From Polaribacter marinus (lineage in GTDB: Bacteria; Bacteroidota; Bacteroidia; Flavobacteriales; Flavobacteriaceae), in contig NZ_JAKQYM010000011.1 of NCBI RefSeq assembly GCF_022662535.1, forward strand, positions 1 to 64,000: 64,000 nt of DNA, written 5' to 3'. Positions 26,093 through 33,740 of this stretch are shown here, piece by piece. A program made the position numbers and the translations under genes. The notes under the pieces are model-generated. The model made no database searches and had not been told where the DNA came from. It saw only the letters and a list, made by a program, of their open reading frames with translations. How positions within the stretch are numbered: the first letter of the stretch is position 1; the number at the start of each line of letters is the position of its first letter.

Positions 26093-27787
26093 ATGCAATT
26101 ATCAGAACAAGAAGTTGTACGTAGAGAAAAGCTAGCAAAATTACGTGCTTTGGGCATTAACCCTTATCCAGCAGATTTATATCCAATCGATTCAAATTCG
26201 ACAATAATAAAGAAGGATTATATTGAAGGAAAAAAGGTAATTATTGCTGGTAGATTAATGTCTATCAATATACAAGGAAAAGCTTCTTTTGCACAACTAC
26301 AAGATGGTGAAGGTAGAATACAAGTGTATTTTAACCGTGATGAAATTTGTTCTGGTGAAGATAAATCGTTGTATAATGATGTTTTTAAAAAATTATTAGA
26401 TTTAGGTGATTTTGTAGGTATTGAAGGAGAATTGTTTACCACCAAAGTGGGAGAAAAAACAGTGCGTGTTAAAAATTTTAAATTATTAAGTAAAGCTCTA
26501 AAACCATTGCCTTTACCAAAAATAAAAGATGGTGTTACTTATGATGCTTTTACAGATCCTGAATTACGTTACAGACAACGTTATGCAGATTTAGTGGTAA
26601 ACCCACACGTAAAAGAAGTATTTATTAAAAGAACAAAGTTGTTTAATGCCATGCGTTCTTTCTTTAATGATGCTGGTTATTTTGAAGTTGAAACTCCGGT
26701 TTTACAACCAATTCCTGGAGGTGCAGCAGCAAGACCTTTTATAACACATCACAACTCTTTAGACATTCCATTATACATGAGAATTGCTAATGAATTGTAT
26801 TTAAAAAGATTAATTGTTGGTGGTTTTGATGGTGTGTATGAATTCTCTAAAAACTTTAGAAATGAAGGAATGGACAGAACTCATAACCCTGAATTTACAG
26901 CCATGGAAATCTATGTATCTTACAAAGATTACAATTGGATGATGGATTTTGCTGAGCAACTTTTAGAGCATTGTGCTATTGCTGTAAACGGAACTTCGGA
27001 AGCTACTTTTGGCGAACACAAAATAGATTTTAAAGCGCCTTACGCAAGAGTTACCATGGCAGATTCTATTAAACATTTTACTGGTTTTGATATTACAGGT
27101 AAAACGGAAGATGAAATTAGAGAAGCTGCAAAAGGCATGAATATTCCTGTGGATGAAACTATGGGTAAAGGAAAATTAATTGATGAAATCTTTGGTGAAA
27201 AATGTGAAGGAAACTACATTCAGCCAACTTTTATTACCGATTATCCTAAAGAAATGTCTCCGCTTTGTAAAGAGCACAGAGACAACCCAGAATTAACAGA
27301 ACGTTTTGAGTTAATGGTTTGTGGTAAAGAAATTGCCAATGCTTATTCTGAATTGAATGACCCAATTGATCAAAGAGAACGTTTTGAGCATCAATTAAAA
27401 TTGGCGCAAAAAGGTGATGATGAAGCAACAGAATTTATAGATCATGATTTCTTAAGAGCTTTAGAATACGGAATGCCTCCAACCTCTGGAATGGGAATTG
27501 GAATGGACCGTTTAATTATGTTTTTAACCAACAATCAATCCATACAAGAAGTACTTTTCTTCCCTCAAATGAGACCCGAGAAAAAAGCGGCGTCAGTAGA
27601 ATTGAATGAGGATGAAAAAGCGGTTTTAGCAATCATTACCAAAGCAGAGAAAATAGATTTAAACGACTTAAAAGTAAAATCCGGTTTATCTAACAAGAAA
27701 TGGGATAAAACCATTAAAGGTTTAACAAAACATAAAGTTGCTAAGGTTTCTAAAACTGATGAAGGTTTGTTTGTAGAAACAATATAA
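26093..27787 (+). CDS. lysS: lysyl-tRNA synthetase (class II)
   Basis: Charges tRNA-Lys, 564 aa. An N-terminal OB-fold anticodon-binding domain (IIAGRLMSINIQGKASFAQLQDGEGRIQVYF) precedes the class II core: motif 2 (FRNEGMDRTHNPEFTAMEIY) and motif 3 (GMPPTSGMGIGMDRLIMFL). A C-terminal extension of about 65 residues after the catalytic core (from EKKAASVELNEDEK) is lysine-rich and predicted helical, which makes the protein longer than the E. coli enzyme (about 505 aa); I believe such tails are common in flavobacteria. Own promoter and terminator. Confidence 0.96.
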   Translation: MQLSEQEVVRREKLAKLRALGINPYPADLYPIDSNSTIIKKDYIEGKKVIIAGRLMSINIQGKASFAQLQDGEGRIQVYFNRDEICSGEDKSLYNDVFKKLLDLGDFVGIEGELFTTKVGEKTVRVKNFKLLSKALKPLPLPKIKDGVTYDAFTDPELRYRQRYADLVVNPHVKEVFIKRTKLFNAMRSFFNDAGYFEVETPVLQPIPGGAAARPFITHHNSLDIPLYMRIANELYLKRLIVGGFDGVYEFSKNFRNEGMDRTHNPEFTAMEIYVSYKDYNWMMDFAEQLLEHCAIAVNGTSEATFGEHKIDFKAPYARVTMADSIKHFTGFDITGKTEDEIREAAKGMNIPVDETMGKGKLIDEIFGEKCEGNYIQPTFITDYPKEMSPLCKEHRDNPELTERFELMVCGKEIANAYSELNDPIDQRERFEHQLKLAQKGDDEATEFIDHDFLRALEYGMPPTSGMGIGMDRLIMFLTNNQSIQEVLFFPQMRPEKKAASVELNEDEKAVLAIITKAEKIDLNDLKVKSGLSNKKWDKTIKGLTKHKVAKVSKTDEGLFVETI

Positions 27788-27810
27788 AAATTTATATTTA
27801 AATGATTTTT

Positions 27811-27846
27811 AAAAAGGAATTACAGAAATGTAGTTCCTTTTTTTAT
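27811..27846 (+). terminator. lysS terminator
   Basis: Stem aaaggaattac / gtagttccttt (one G-U pair) with following T-run; the T-run merges into the next gene's -7 box. Confidence 0.75.
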
Positions 27847-27851
27847 CTTTG
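27844..27851 (+). promoter_or_regulatory. -7 box of the DUF3667 gene
   Basis: TATCTTTG ends exactly 7 nt before the ATG at 27859, indicating a leaderless or near-leaderless mRNA. Confidence 0.6.
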
Positions 27852-27858
27852 GTAAATT

Positions 27859-28707
27859 ATGAAATGTAAGAACTGTCAAAAATCACTACTAGTAGAAGCA
27901 AATTTCTGCAATAATTGTGGCGCCAAAGTTATTAAAGAAAGAATAACTTTAAAGCTATTATTGCTTGAATTTTTTATTACTATTTTTGGTATTGACAGTA
28001 AATTTTTCTTGACTTTAAGAAAAATGATTACTCATCCTCAAGACGTAATTCATGAATATTTAAATGGAGTTAGAAAGCGATATATAAACCCTTTTGCATT
28101 CTTAGCTATTGGCGCAGGTTTGTCTGTAATTGTCTTTAATTATTTTGCTGATGATTTTATAGCAATTCAAAATTCTATGAATTCAGAACAAATTAAAAAC
28201 CTAAAAGAAACAGCAAATAAAGATATTTCAAGTCTTAAAAACTTATCTAAAGACGATGTTAAAAAAATAGAATTTGAACAGAAAAGTGCTCAATTACAAT
28301 TAAAATTAATGGATGGTATCTGGGACTTTATGTTAAGATATTATAATCTATTAACTTTTGTTTTTCTTTTTATATATGCCCTTTTAAGTAAATGGACATT
28401 TTTAAAGCCTCATAATTTTGGTGAACACGTTATTATGAATGGTTATATTTATGGTTTTACAACTTATTATACTCTTGTTGCATTTATCTTTGCTATATTA
28501 ATTCACCCTTCTATATATGTAATTAGTATTGTTGGCTCTATCATATATTATATGTATGCATTTGGTAAAATTTACAAACTTTCTATTGGTAAAAATATTT
28601 TAAAATTATTGCGCTTTTTTATAGGGTTGATTTTTATCTTTATTCTCATTTTAATACTAGGTACCATAGTGGGTATAATTATTGGTTCACTCGGGTTAAT
28701 TAAATAA
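27859..28707 (+). CDS. DUF3667 family zinc-ribbon membrane protein
   Basis: 282 aa. The N-terminus has two Cys pairs (CKNCQKS and CNNCGAK) forming a zinc ribbon. Then follows the segment FFLTLRKMITHPQDVIHEYLNGVRKRYINPFAFL, split over residues about 48-85, which is characteristic of DUF3667. Four or more membrane segments follow (AFLAIGAGLSVIVFNYF, LLTFVFLFIYALL, YTLVAFIFAILIHPSIYVISIVG, FFIGLIFIFILILILGTIVGIIIG). A lysine-rich amphipathic helix lies between the first two (about 105-155). The function is unknown. Single gene directly behind lysS. Confidence 0.75.
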   Translation: MKCKNCQKSLLVEANFCNNCGAKVIKERITLKLLLLEFFITIFGIDSKFFLTLRKMITHPQDVIHEYLNGVRKRYINPFAFLAIGAGLSVIVFNYFADDFIAIQNSMNSEQIKNLKETANKDISSLKNLSKDDVKKIEFEQKSAQLQLKLMDGIWDFMLRYYNLLTFVFLFIYALLSKWTFLKPHNFGEHVIMNGYIYGFTTYYTLVAFIFAILIHPSIYVISIVGSIIYYMYAFGKIYKLSIGKNILKLLRFFIGLIFIFILILILGTIVGIIIGSLGLIK

Positions 28708-28824
28708 AAAAACGATCCTCTTTTAAATTCATTCCTAATTGCAGCATTTTTATTAGTTTTTAAAGATTTTATTTCAAAATATCAGAATTAAAATGCTCTT
28801 AGTTTCTTAAAGAAGCAACAGAGC

Positions 28825-28855
28825 TTGCTAGCTTCAAATAATTAGTGTAAAGTTG
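28825..28855 (+). promoter_or_regulatory. promoter of the DUF1826-like gene
   Basis: TTG (28825-28827), 20 bp, TAAAGTTG (28848-28855, one mismatch), 9 nt before the ATG. Confidence 0.4.
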
Positions 28856-28864
28856 TAAATTATC

Positions 28865-29563
28865 ATGATCCATTTATCTCATACCGAAAATCAAATTCAA
28901 CAAGTTACAAATTTTAACGAGCTTGTTTCTATACCCTTTTCTAAAAAAACGAATGCAATTTGCTGGACTAGAAAACTGATAGGTGATTTTTCTGAAATTG
29001 TTAAAAAAGTAGCTTTAAATGAAAATATGGTAGAACTTAAACTTGAAGAACTTCGTGAACTTCAATTAAGCGAACAAGGGCAACTAGCTCGTGAAGTTCT
29101 TCTAAATGATTTTAAAGTATTGAAAGAGCATGGTGCATCTCCAACACTTAATTTGATTCAATCTTATGAAAGAGATGATATCTTTCCGTTTTTACCAACC
29201 GATGTTTACTCTTTTCATGTAGATCGATCTCCTATACCAACCGACACTTTTTTATGTACATACCATGGTGAATCAAGTGATATTCTACCAAACTCACAAG
29301 CCATACAAAAAGTACTTATTCCTGAAATACGTACAGAACTCAAAAAACTATATGGCGGAACAGATAATGGTTTTGAATCCTTTTTAACTGAACACTTTTT
29401 TGACCTACATTATCAAGCGAAACCAGAAGCACAACCGATCAACTTAGGCATTGGTCATTTATGGAAATTAGCTATTGATCATCCAGAGAGTAAAGTTCTA
29501 CCTTGTATTCACCGTGCTCCAAAAGAGAAAATAGGTCAACACAGATTATTGATGATTTGTTAA
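28865..29563 (+). CDS. DUF1826-like protein
   Basis: 232 aa, soluble. The central segment DVYSFHVDRSPIPTDTFLCTYHGESSDILP and the end GHLWKLAIDHPESKVLPCIHRAP, each read as two parts, resemble the DUF1826 family, whose members carry FHxD, a TYxG element and a late HRSP motif. The pattern HxD with a later His is also that of 2-oxoglutarate/Fe(II) oxygenase-like folds, but enzymatic activity is not established. As I remember, DUF1826 genes often sit in zinc-responsive clusters with COG0523 GTPases in proteobacteria; no such neighbour is here. It converges on a small orphan gene with only 5 bp between the ends. Confidence 0.5.
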   Translation: MIHLSHTENQIQQVTNFNELVSIPFSKKTNAICWTRKLIGDFSEIVKKVALNENMVELKLEELRELQLSEQGQLAREVLLNDFKVLKEHGASPTLNLIQSYERDDIFPFLPTDVYSFHVDRSPIPTDTFLCTYHGESSDILPNSQAIQKVLIPEIRTELKKLYGGTDNGFESFLTEHFFDLHYQAKPEAQPINLGIGHLWKLAIDHPESKVLPCIHRAPKEKIGQHRLLMIC

Positions 29564-29568
29564 AATGC

Positions 29569-29958
29569 TTACTCGTTACTATCAGCCTGTGTAACGTTTT
29601 GAAATGTAGGGAGACTCTCTGTAATACTTCCAGCACCTTTCTTATTAATTTTAAAAGTAACATCCTTTGTTGTGGTAAATAACAACACAGAAAAAAAAGA
29701 TTTCTTAAGATAAGGTTTCAAAAGCTCATAGGTTTCTTCTAAAGTCAGTTTAGTTTCAACATCTTCAGTCTCTTTAGATCGGTAACGAAACTTTACCAAG
29801 ACCTTAAACCCATCTCCAGAAAAAATGGGTCTAACAAATATATTTTTTAAATCCGGTTTCCCAATGGTCTTTGCCATGGTTAACTTAGCAAATCGACCTT
29901 CTTGAACACTCTCTTTTACCTGTTCCCAGAAAAGTACAAATACATCTTGATACTCCAT
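29569..29958 (-). CDS. orphan protein resembling the N-terminal domain of a Bacteroidetes methyltransferase family
   Basis: 129 aa. The pattern FAKLTMAKTIGKPDLKNIFVRP, then VLVKFRYRSKETED and LLFTTTKDVTFKINKKG, resembles the N-terminal domain I remember from a roughly 390-aa class I SAM-dependent methyltransferase of Bacteroidetes. No SAM-binding GxGxG segment follows; the protein ends after a short polar tail. It is therefore either a stand-alone single-domain protein or a truncated remnant. No residual methyltransferase reading frame is seen downstream, where the DUF1826-like gene lies on the other strand. It is 75 bp downstream of rsmG in the same direction and could be co-transcribed. Confidence 0.55.
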   Translation of the reverse strand: MEYQDVFVLFWEQVKESVQEGRFAKLTMAKTIGKPDLKNIFVRPIFSGDGFKVLVKFRYRSKETEDVETKLTLEETYELLKPYLKKSFFSVLLFTTTKDVTFKINKKGAGSITESLPTFQNVTQADSNE

Positions 29959-30033
29959 AAACTAAAATTTGATAGTAAAATATTCTTAAAAATTAAATTT
30001 TATAAAAAACAGCTGCTAACATGTGTTTAAAAG

Positions 30034-30663
30034 CTATCCTTTAAATTTCATTCCTAAATGCACCACTTTTTTAGTTTCAAAAAAAGGTTCATCAAAGTAA
30101 TCTGGCAAATCAAAAATTGTTGCAGAAGTATACAACTTTAACTCTTCAGATAAGTCCCCTCCTTTTAAATACAAGATTCCATTTTTTAGATCGTGATTTT
30201 GTTTTTTAGCAATTTTTCCTTTTGTCCAACGCACAAAAGTTTCCATTTGAGCAACAGCTCTACTAACAATAAAATCGTAAGTATCTTTTACGTCTTCTAC
30301 TCTACCATGAGTAGTTTTTACATTTAGCAAACCTAATCCTTGTACAACTTCATCAACAACTTTAATTTTTTTTCCAATAGAATCTACCAAATGAAATTGT
30401 GTTTCTGGAAATAAAATTGCCAATGGAATCCCTGGAAAACCACCACCTGTTCCAACGTCCATAACCTTAGCGCCTGCTTTAAATTGCATCACTTTAGCAA
30501 TCCCTAAAGAATGCAAAACATGACGCAAATACAACTCATCGATATCTTTTCTAGAAACAACATTTATTTTCAAATTCCAATCTTGGTACAACTCTTGCAG
30601 TTTACTAAATTGTTGAATTTGAGATTCTGATAAATTTTTAAAATATTTTTGAATAATATCCAT
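30034..30663 (-). CDS. rsmG: 16S rRNA (guanine-527 N7) methyltransferase
   Basis: SAM-dependent methylation of G527 in 16S rRNA, 209 aa, typical length. Rossmann motif I VMDVGTGGGFPGIPLAILFP, motif II HLVDSIGKKIKVVDEVV, and VSRAVAQMETFVRWTKG are characteristic of the GidB/RsmG family. The N-terminal helical part has LYQDWNLKINVVSRKD, the family signature. Divergent from the desaturase gene. Confidence 0.95.
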   Translation of the reverse strand: MDIIQKYFKNLSESQIQQFSKLQELYQDWNLKINVVSRKDIDELYLRHVLHSLGIAKVMQFKAGAKVMDVGTGGGFPGIPLAILFPETQFHLVDSIGKKIKVVDEVVQGLGLLNVKTTHGRVEDVKDTYDFIVSRAVAQMETFVRWTKGKIAKKQNHDLKNGILYLKGGDLSEELKLYTSATIFDLPDYFDEPFFETKKVVHLGMKFKG

Positions 30664-30681
30664 TTAAGAAAGTTTGAAATG

Positions 30682-30689
30682 CAAAAATA
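30682..30689 (-). promoter_or_regulatory. possible rsmG promoter -7 box
   Basis: Minus-strand TATTTTTG, 18 nt before the ATG; CAA triplets at 30706 and 30713 give spacers of 16 or 23 bp, so the -33 element is uncertain. Confidence 0.4.
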
Positions 30690-30756
30690 GTTATTTGTTA
30701 ACAAACAATTAGCAACAAAAACTGACGTTTATCATATATAGCAAATTCAAAAAGCA

Positions 30757-30764
30757 TATTTTTG
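30757..30764 (+). promoter_or_regulatory. possible desaturase promoter -7 box
   Basis: TATTTTTG about 20 nt before the ATG at 30785; no TTG partner seen. Confidence 0.4.
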
Positions 30765-30784
30765 TACAATATTTAAAACAATAC

Positions 30785-31876
30785 ATGAAAACAATAAATT
30801 TTTCTAGAGTAGATAAAGCTAAATTTTTTAGAACTCTTAACAAAAGAGTAAATAGCTACTTTAAAGAAAACAACATAAAAAGAACTGGAAACTGGAAATT
30901 ATATACAAAAGCAATTGTAATGTTTTCTTTGTTTTTAGTGCCATTTATTTTAGTTCTTACTATTTCAATGCCTCAATGGATGATGGCCTTATTAATGGTG
31001 ATTACAGGAATTGGAATGGCAGGAGTGGGTATGAACGTGATGCATGATGCCAATCACGATTCTTTTTCTAAAAGAAAATGGGTAAATAAATTGATGGGAA
31101 GCAGTATTTATATACTTGCCGGAAATGTATATAATTGGAAGGTACAGCACAACGTTTTGCACCATACTTTTACCAACGTAAAAGACCATGATGAAGATAT
31201 TGATGCTGGTAGAATCATCCGTTTTTCTTTACATTCTAAATGGCTAAAAATTCATAAACTTCAAAAATATTATTCAATATTCCTATATGGATTATTAACC
31301 ATTAACTGGGCAATTACTACAGATATTAAACAAATGCACAGTTATTTAAAACGTAAATTATCTTACGGTAAATTTCCAAATCCAGCAACAGAATGGACAA
31401 AATTGGTGATTTCTAAAGTTATTTATTATACCCTTTGGATTGTTTTACCAATTCTAGTTTTAGACATTTCTTGGTGGAAAGTTTTGATTGGTTTTTTTGT
31501 AATGCATTATACAGCGGGTATGATTTTAAGTTTGGTTTTTCAACTGGCACATATTGTTCCTAATACAGAAATGCCAATTCCAGATAAAGATGGAAATTTA
31601 GAACACACTTGGGCAGTCCATCAATTATATACTACATCTAACTTTGCACCTAGCAACAGATTGGTAAATTTCTATACTGGTGGTTTAAATCATCAAGTTG
31701 AACATCATATTTTTCCACATATTTCTCATGTACATTATGATAAATTAGCTAAAATTGTAAAAGAAACAGCCAAAGAGTTTAATTTGCCTTATAATGAATA
31801 CGAAACAATGCGTAAAGCAGTAATAGAGCACTTTAGACATTTAGGCGTTTTAGGACAAAAACCTGAATTAGCATAA
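30785..31876 (+). CDS. membrane fatty acid (acyl-CoA/lipid) desaturase
   Basis: Di-iron membrane desaturase, 363 aa, introducing double bonds into acyl chains, which would maintain membrane fluidity. The three histidine boxes are visible: HDANHDS, HNVLHH and HQVEHH. Membrane segments flank them (AIVMFSLFLVPFILVLTIS, WMMALLMVITGIGMAGVGM, VIYYTLWIVLPILVLDISWW, GFFVMHYTAGMILSLVFQL). The HQVEHH form of the third box (Gln first) is typical of front-end desaturases such as delta-6 or linoleoyl-CoA desaturases, although the cytochrome b5 domain is lacking. The substrate cannot be told. Followed 25 bp later by an aminotransferase gene. Confidence 0.88.
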   Translation: MKTINFSRVDKAKFFRTLNKRVNSYFKENNIKRTGNWKLYTKAIVMFSLFLVPFILVLTISMPQWMMALLMVITGIGMAGVGMNVMHDANHDSFSKRKWVNKLMGSSIYILAGNVYNWKVQHNVLHHTFTNVKDHDEDIDAGRIIRFSLHSKWLKIHKLQKYYSIFLYGLLTINWAITTDIKQMHSYLKRKLSYGKFPNPATEWTKLVISKVIYYTLWIVLPILVLDISWWKVLIGFFVMHYTAGMILSLVFQLAHIVPNTEMPIPDKDGNLEHTWAVHQLYTTSNFAPSNRLVNFYTGGLNHQVEHHIFPHISHVHYDKLAKIVKETAKEFNLPYNEYETMRKAVIEHFRHLGVLGQKPELA

Positions 31877-31901
31877 AATAACAACACAACTAACAGTAAA
31901 A

Positions 31902-33089
31902 ATGACACATCCATTATCGGACAGAATTAACAGTTTACCTGTATCTCAAACCTTAGCAATGGCTGCTAAAGCAAGAGAATTAAAATTTCAAGGAGTAGAT
32001 ATTATTAGTTTAAGTTTGGGAGAACCCGATTTTAATACACCCGATTTTATTAAAGATGCAGCAATAGAAGCCATCAATCAAAATTATAATTCTTACACTC
32101 CCGTAGATGGTTACGTAGAGTTAAAAGAAGCTATTTGCAAAAAGTTTAAACGCGATAATGATTTGGTTTATCAACCCAACCAAATTGTAGTTTCTACTGG
32201 AGCAAAACAATCTATTGCAAACGTAGCTCAAGTTTTACTAAATCCTGGAGATGAAGTTTTATTACCAGCTCCATATTGGGTTAGTTATTCTGCCATTGCA
32301 ATTTTATGCGAAGCTAAATTTGTGGAAATTCCATCTTCTATAGATGATGATTTTAAAATTACACCCGCTCAATTAGAAGCTGCAATTACCCCAAAAACTA
32401 AAATGATCTTTTTTAACTCGCCAAACAATCCTAGTGGAAGTGTTTACAGCGAAAAAGAATATAGAGCATTGGCTGCTGTTTTAGAAAAACATCCACAGAT
32501 ATATGTTTTATCTGATGAAATCTATGAACACATCAATTATGGCTACAAACCTTTTAGTTTTGCTGCTATAGAAAGCATGTACAATAGAACAATTACCGTA
32601 AACGGATTGGCAAAAGCATTTGCTATGACTGGTTGGAGGATTGGATACATTGGCGCTCCAGAATGGATTGCTAAGGCGTGTACAAAGATGCAAGGACAAA
32701 TTACCTCTGGTGCAAACTGTATTGCTCAAAGAGCTGCTATAACAGCTGTATTGGCTCCTGTAGAGAAAATTCAGTATATGGTAGACGAATTTAAAACTCG
32801 TAGAGATATTGTAATTGGGTTACTAGAAAAAATAGACGGATTTAAAATTAACGAACCAGAAGGGGCATTTTACGTTTTCCCAGATATTTCTTATTTCTTC
32901 GGAAAAACAATAGATGGAACGACGATTCAGAATGCAAACGATTTTTCTTTATTCTTATTAGAAAAAGCAAATGTTGCTACAGTAACGGGTGATGCCTTTG
33001 GTGCTCCAAACTGTATCCGATTATCTTATGCCGCATCTGAACTTCAATTACGTGAAGCAATAAAACGAATCAAAGAAGCAGTAAGCTAA
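31902..33089 (+). CDS. aspC: pyridoxal-phosphate aminotransferase, probably aspartate aminotransferase
   Basis: Class I/II fold type I aminotransferase, 395 aa. N-terminal SLGEPDFNTP, NSPNNPSG, SDEIYEHINY, the PLP lysine in NGLAKAFAMTGWRIGY and the C-terminal arginine in NCIRLSYA are all present, matching the class I-gamma (thermostable type) aspartate aminotransferases. It probably interconverts aspartate and oxaloacetate; other substrates such as aromatic or prephenate-type keto acids are possible in this subclass. It may be co-transcribed with the desaturase (25-bp gap). Confidence 0.88.
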   Translation: MTHPLSDRINSLPVSQTLAMAAKARELKFQGVDIISLSLGEPDFNTPDFIKDAAIEAINQNYNSYTPVDGYVELKEAICKKFKRDNDLVYQPNQIVVSTGAKQSIANVAQVLLNPGDEVLLPAPYWVSYSAIAILCEAKFVEIPSSIDDDFKITPAQLEAAITPKTKMIFFNSPNNPSGSVYSEKEYRALAAVLEKHPQIYVLSDEIYEHINYGYKPFSFAAIESMYNRTITVNGLAKAFAMTGWRIGYIGAPEWIAKACTKMQGQITSGANCIAQRAAITAVLAPVEKIQYMVDEFKTRRDIVIGLLEKIDGFKINEPEGAFYVFPDISYFFGKTIDGTTIQNANDFSLFLLEKANVATVTGDAFGAPNCIRLSYAASELQLREAIKRIKEAVS

Positions 33090-33111
33090 AAATACTGCAA
33101 TAATACTATAT

Positions 33112-33145
33112 AAAAAATCCGTCTTTTTAGATGGATTTTTTTTTG
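33112..33145 (+). terminator. aminotransferase terminator
   Basis: Stem aaaaatccgtct / agatggattttt (one G-U), loop tttt, T-run. Confidence 0.85.
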
Positions 33146-33150
33146 CTTTA

Positions 33151-33237
33151 GCGTGCCCTTTCAGGTCAGGCTTTTCGCACTCGCTTTTTGTTCATACTTC
33201 ACAAAAGAGCTCAAACAAATGCTTCAATCCTTCACGC
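33151..33237. repeat. dispersed intergenic repeat, copy A
   Basis: Begins GCGTG and ends CACGC. Two blocks (cttttcgcactcgcttttt and aaaagagctcaaacaaatgc plus ttcaatc) also occur at 60262-60325. Between the blocks the sequence differs, but both copies can fold into a hairpin there. I believe this motif is common in flavobacterial intergenic regions. Confidence 0.75.
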
Positions 33238-33284
33238 ATCCAGATTTGCAAAAGCTAGTTACGAGATATAATCCTTTTACTTTT

Positions 33285-33500
33285 TTAAAATGAAATCACA
33301 ATAATTGCAATTACAAATAAAGAAACTTGTAAAATGGTTCCAGTTTGACTTTCAAGTTTTCCTTGATGATTTAAAACTAAAGATTTAATTCTAGACAAAG
33401 ATTTACGTTTAGCAATTCTTATATCTCTTTTTATTTCTTCTTTATAAGTAGAAGTTAAAATTCCTCTTTCAATCCCTGATGTTGTGGTAGTATATTTCAT
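33285..33500 (-). CDS. small hypothetical tail-anchored membrane protein
   Basis: 71 aa, not recognised. The N-terminal two thirds is basic and polar (YKEEIKRDIRIAKRKSLSRIKSLVL) and the last 17 residues form a single hydrophobic helix (TILQVSLFVIAIIVISF). The codon usage and a clean ATG support a real gene, and there is no overlapping alternative. It lies alone between the aminotransferase and the end of the dcw cluster on the minus strand. Function unknown. Confidence 0.5.
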   Translation of the reverse strand: MKYTTTTSGIERGILTSTYKEEIKRDIRIAKRKSLSRIKSLVLNHQGKLESQTGTILQVSLFVIAIIVISF

Positions 33501-33629
33501 GATATTTAAATTAATTGATTATACAAAATAGACGATGAGAAATATCATTTGTTACACATTAAAAAATCAGAAAACATTAAAAAAATTCATTTTTCTAGCA
33601 TTGATGGTTTACGACAATTAGAAAAAAAA

Positions 33630-33672
33630 TAACAATATTTCATGATTTTTTATTAATTCTGAAATATTGTTA
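33630..33672. repeat. 13-bp perfect inverted repeat
   Basis: taacaatatttca and tgaaatattgtta separated by 17 nt, between ftsZ and the small membrane protein gene. It is AT-only apart from two G-C pairs, so it could be a weak hairpin or a protein site upstream of the 71-aa gene. Confidence 0.6.
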
Positions 33673-33680
33673 CAAAAATA

Positions 33681-33716
33681 AAAACCCATATCATTAAAAA
33701 ATGATGTGGGTTTTTT
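33681..33716. terminator. dcw cluster terminator after ftsZ
   Basis: Stem aaaacccatatcatt / aatgatgtgggtttt (one G-U), with T-runs in both directions. It ends the minus-strand cluster. Confidence 0.85.
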
Positions 33717-33740
33717 ATGAATTGAATCTTTATTGATTTG

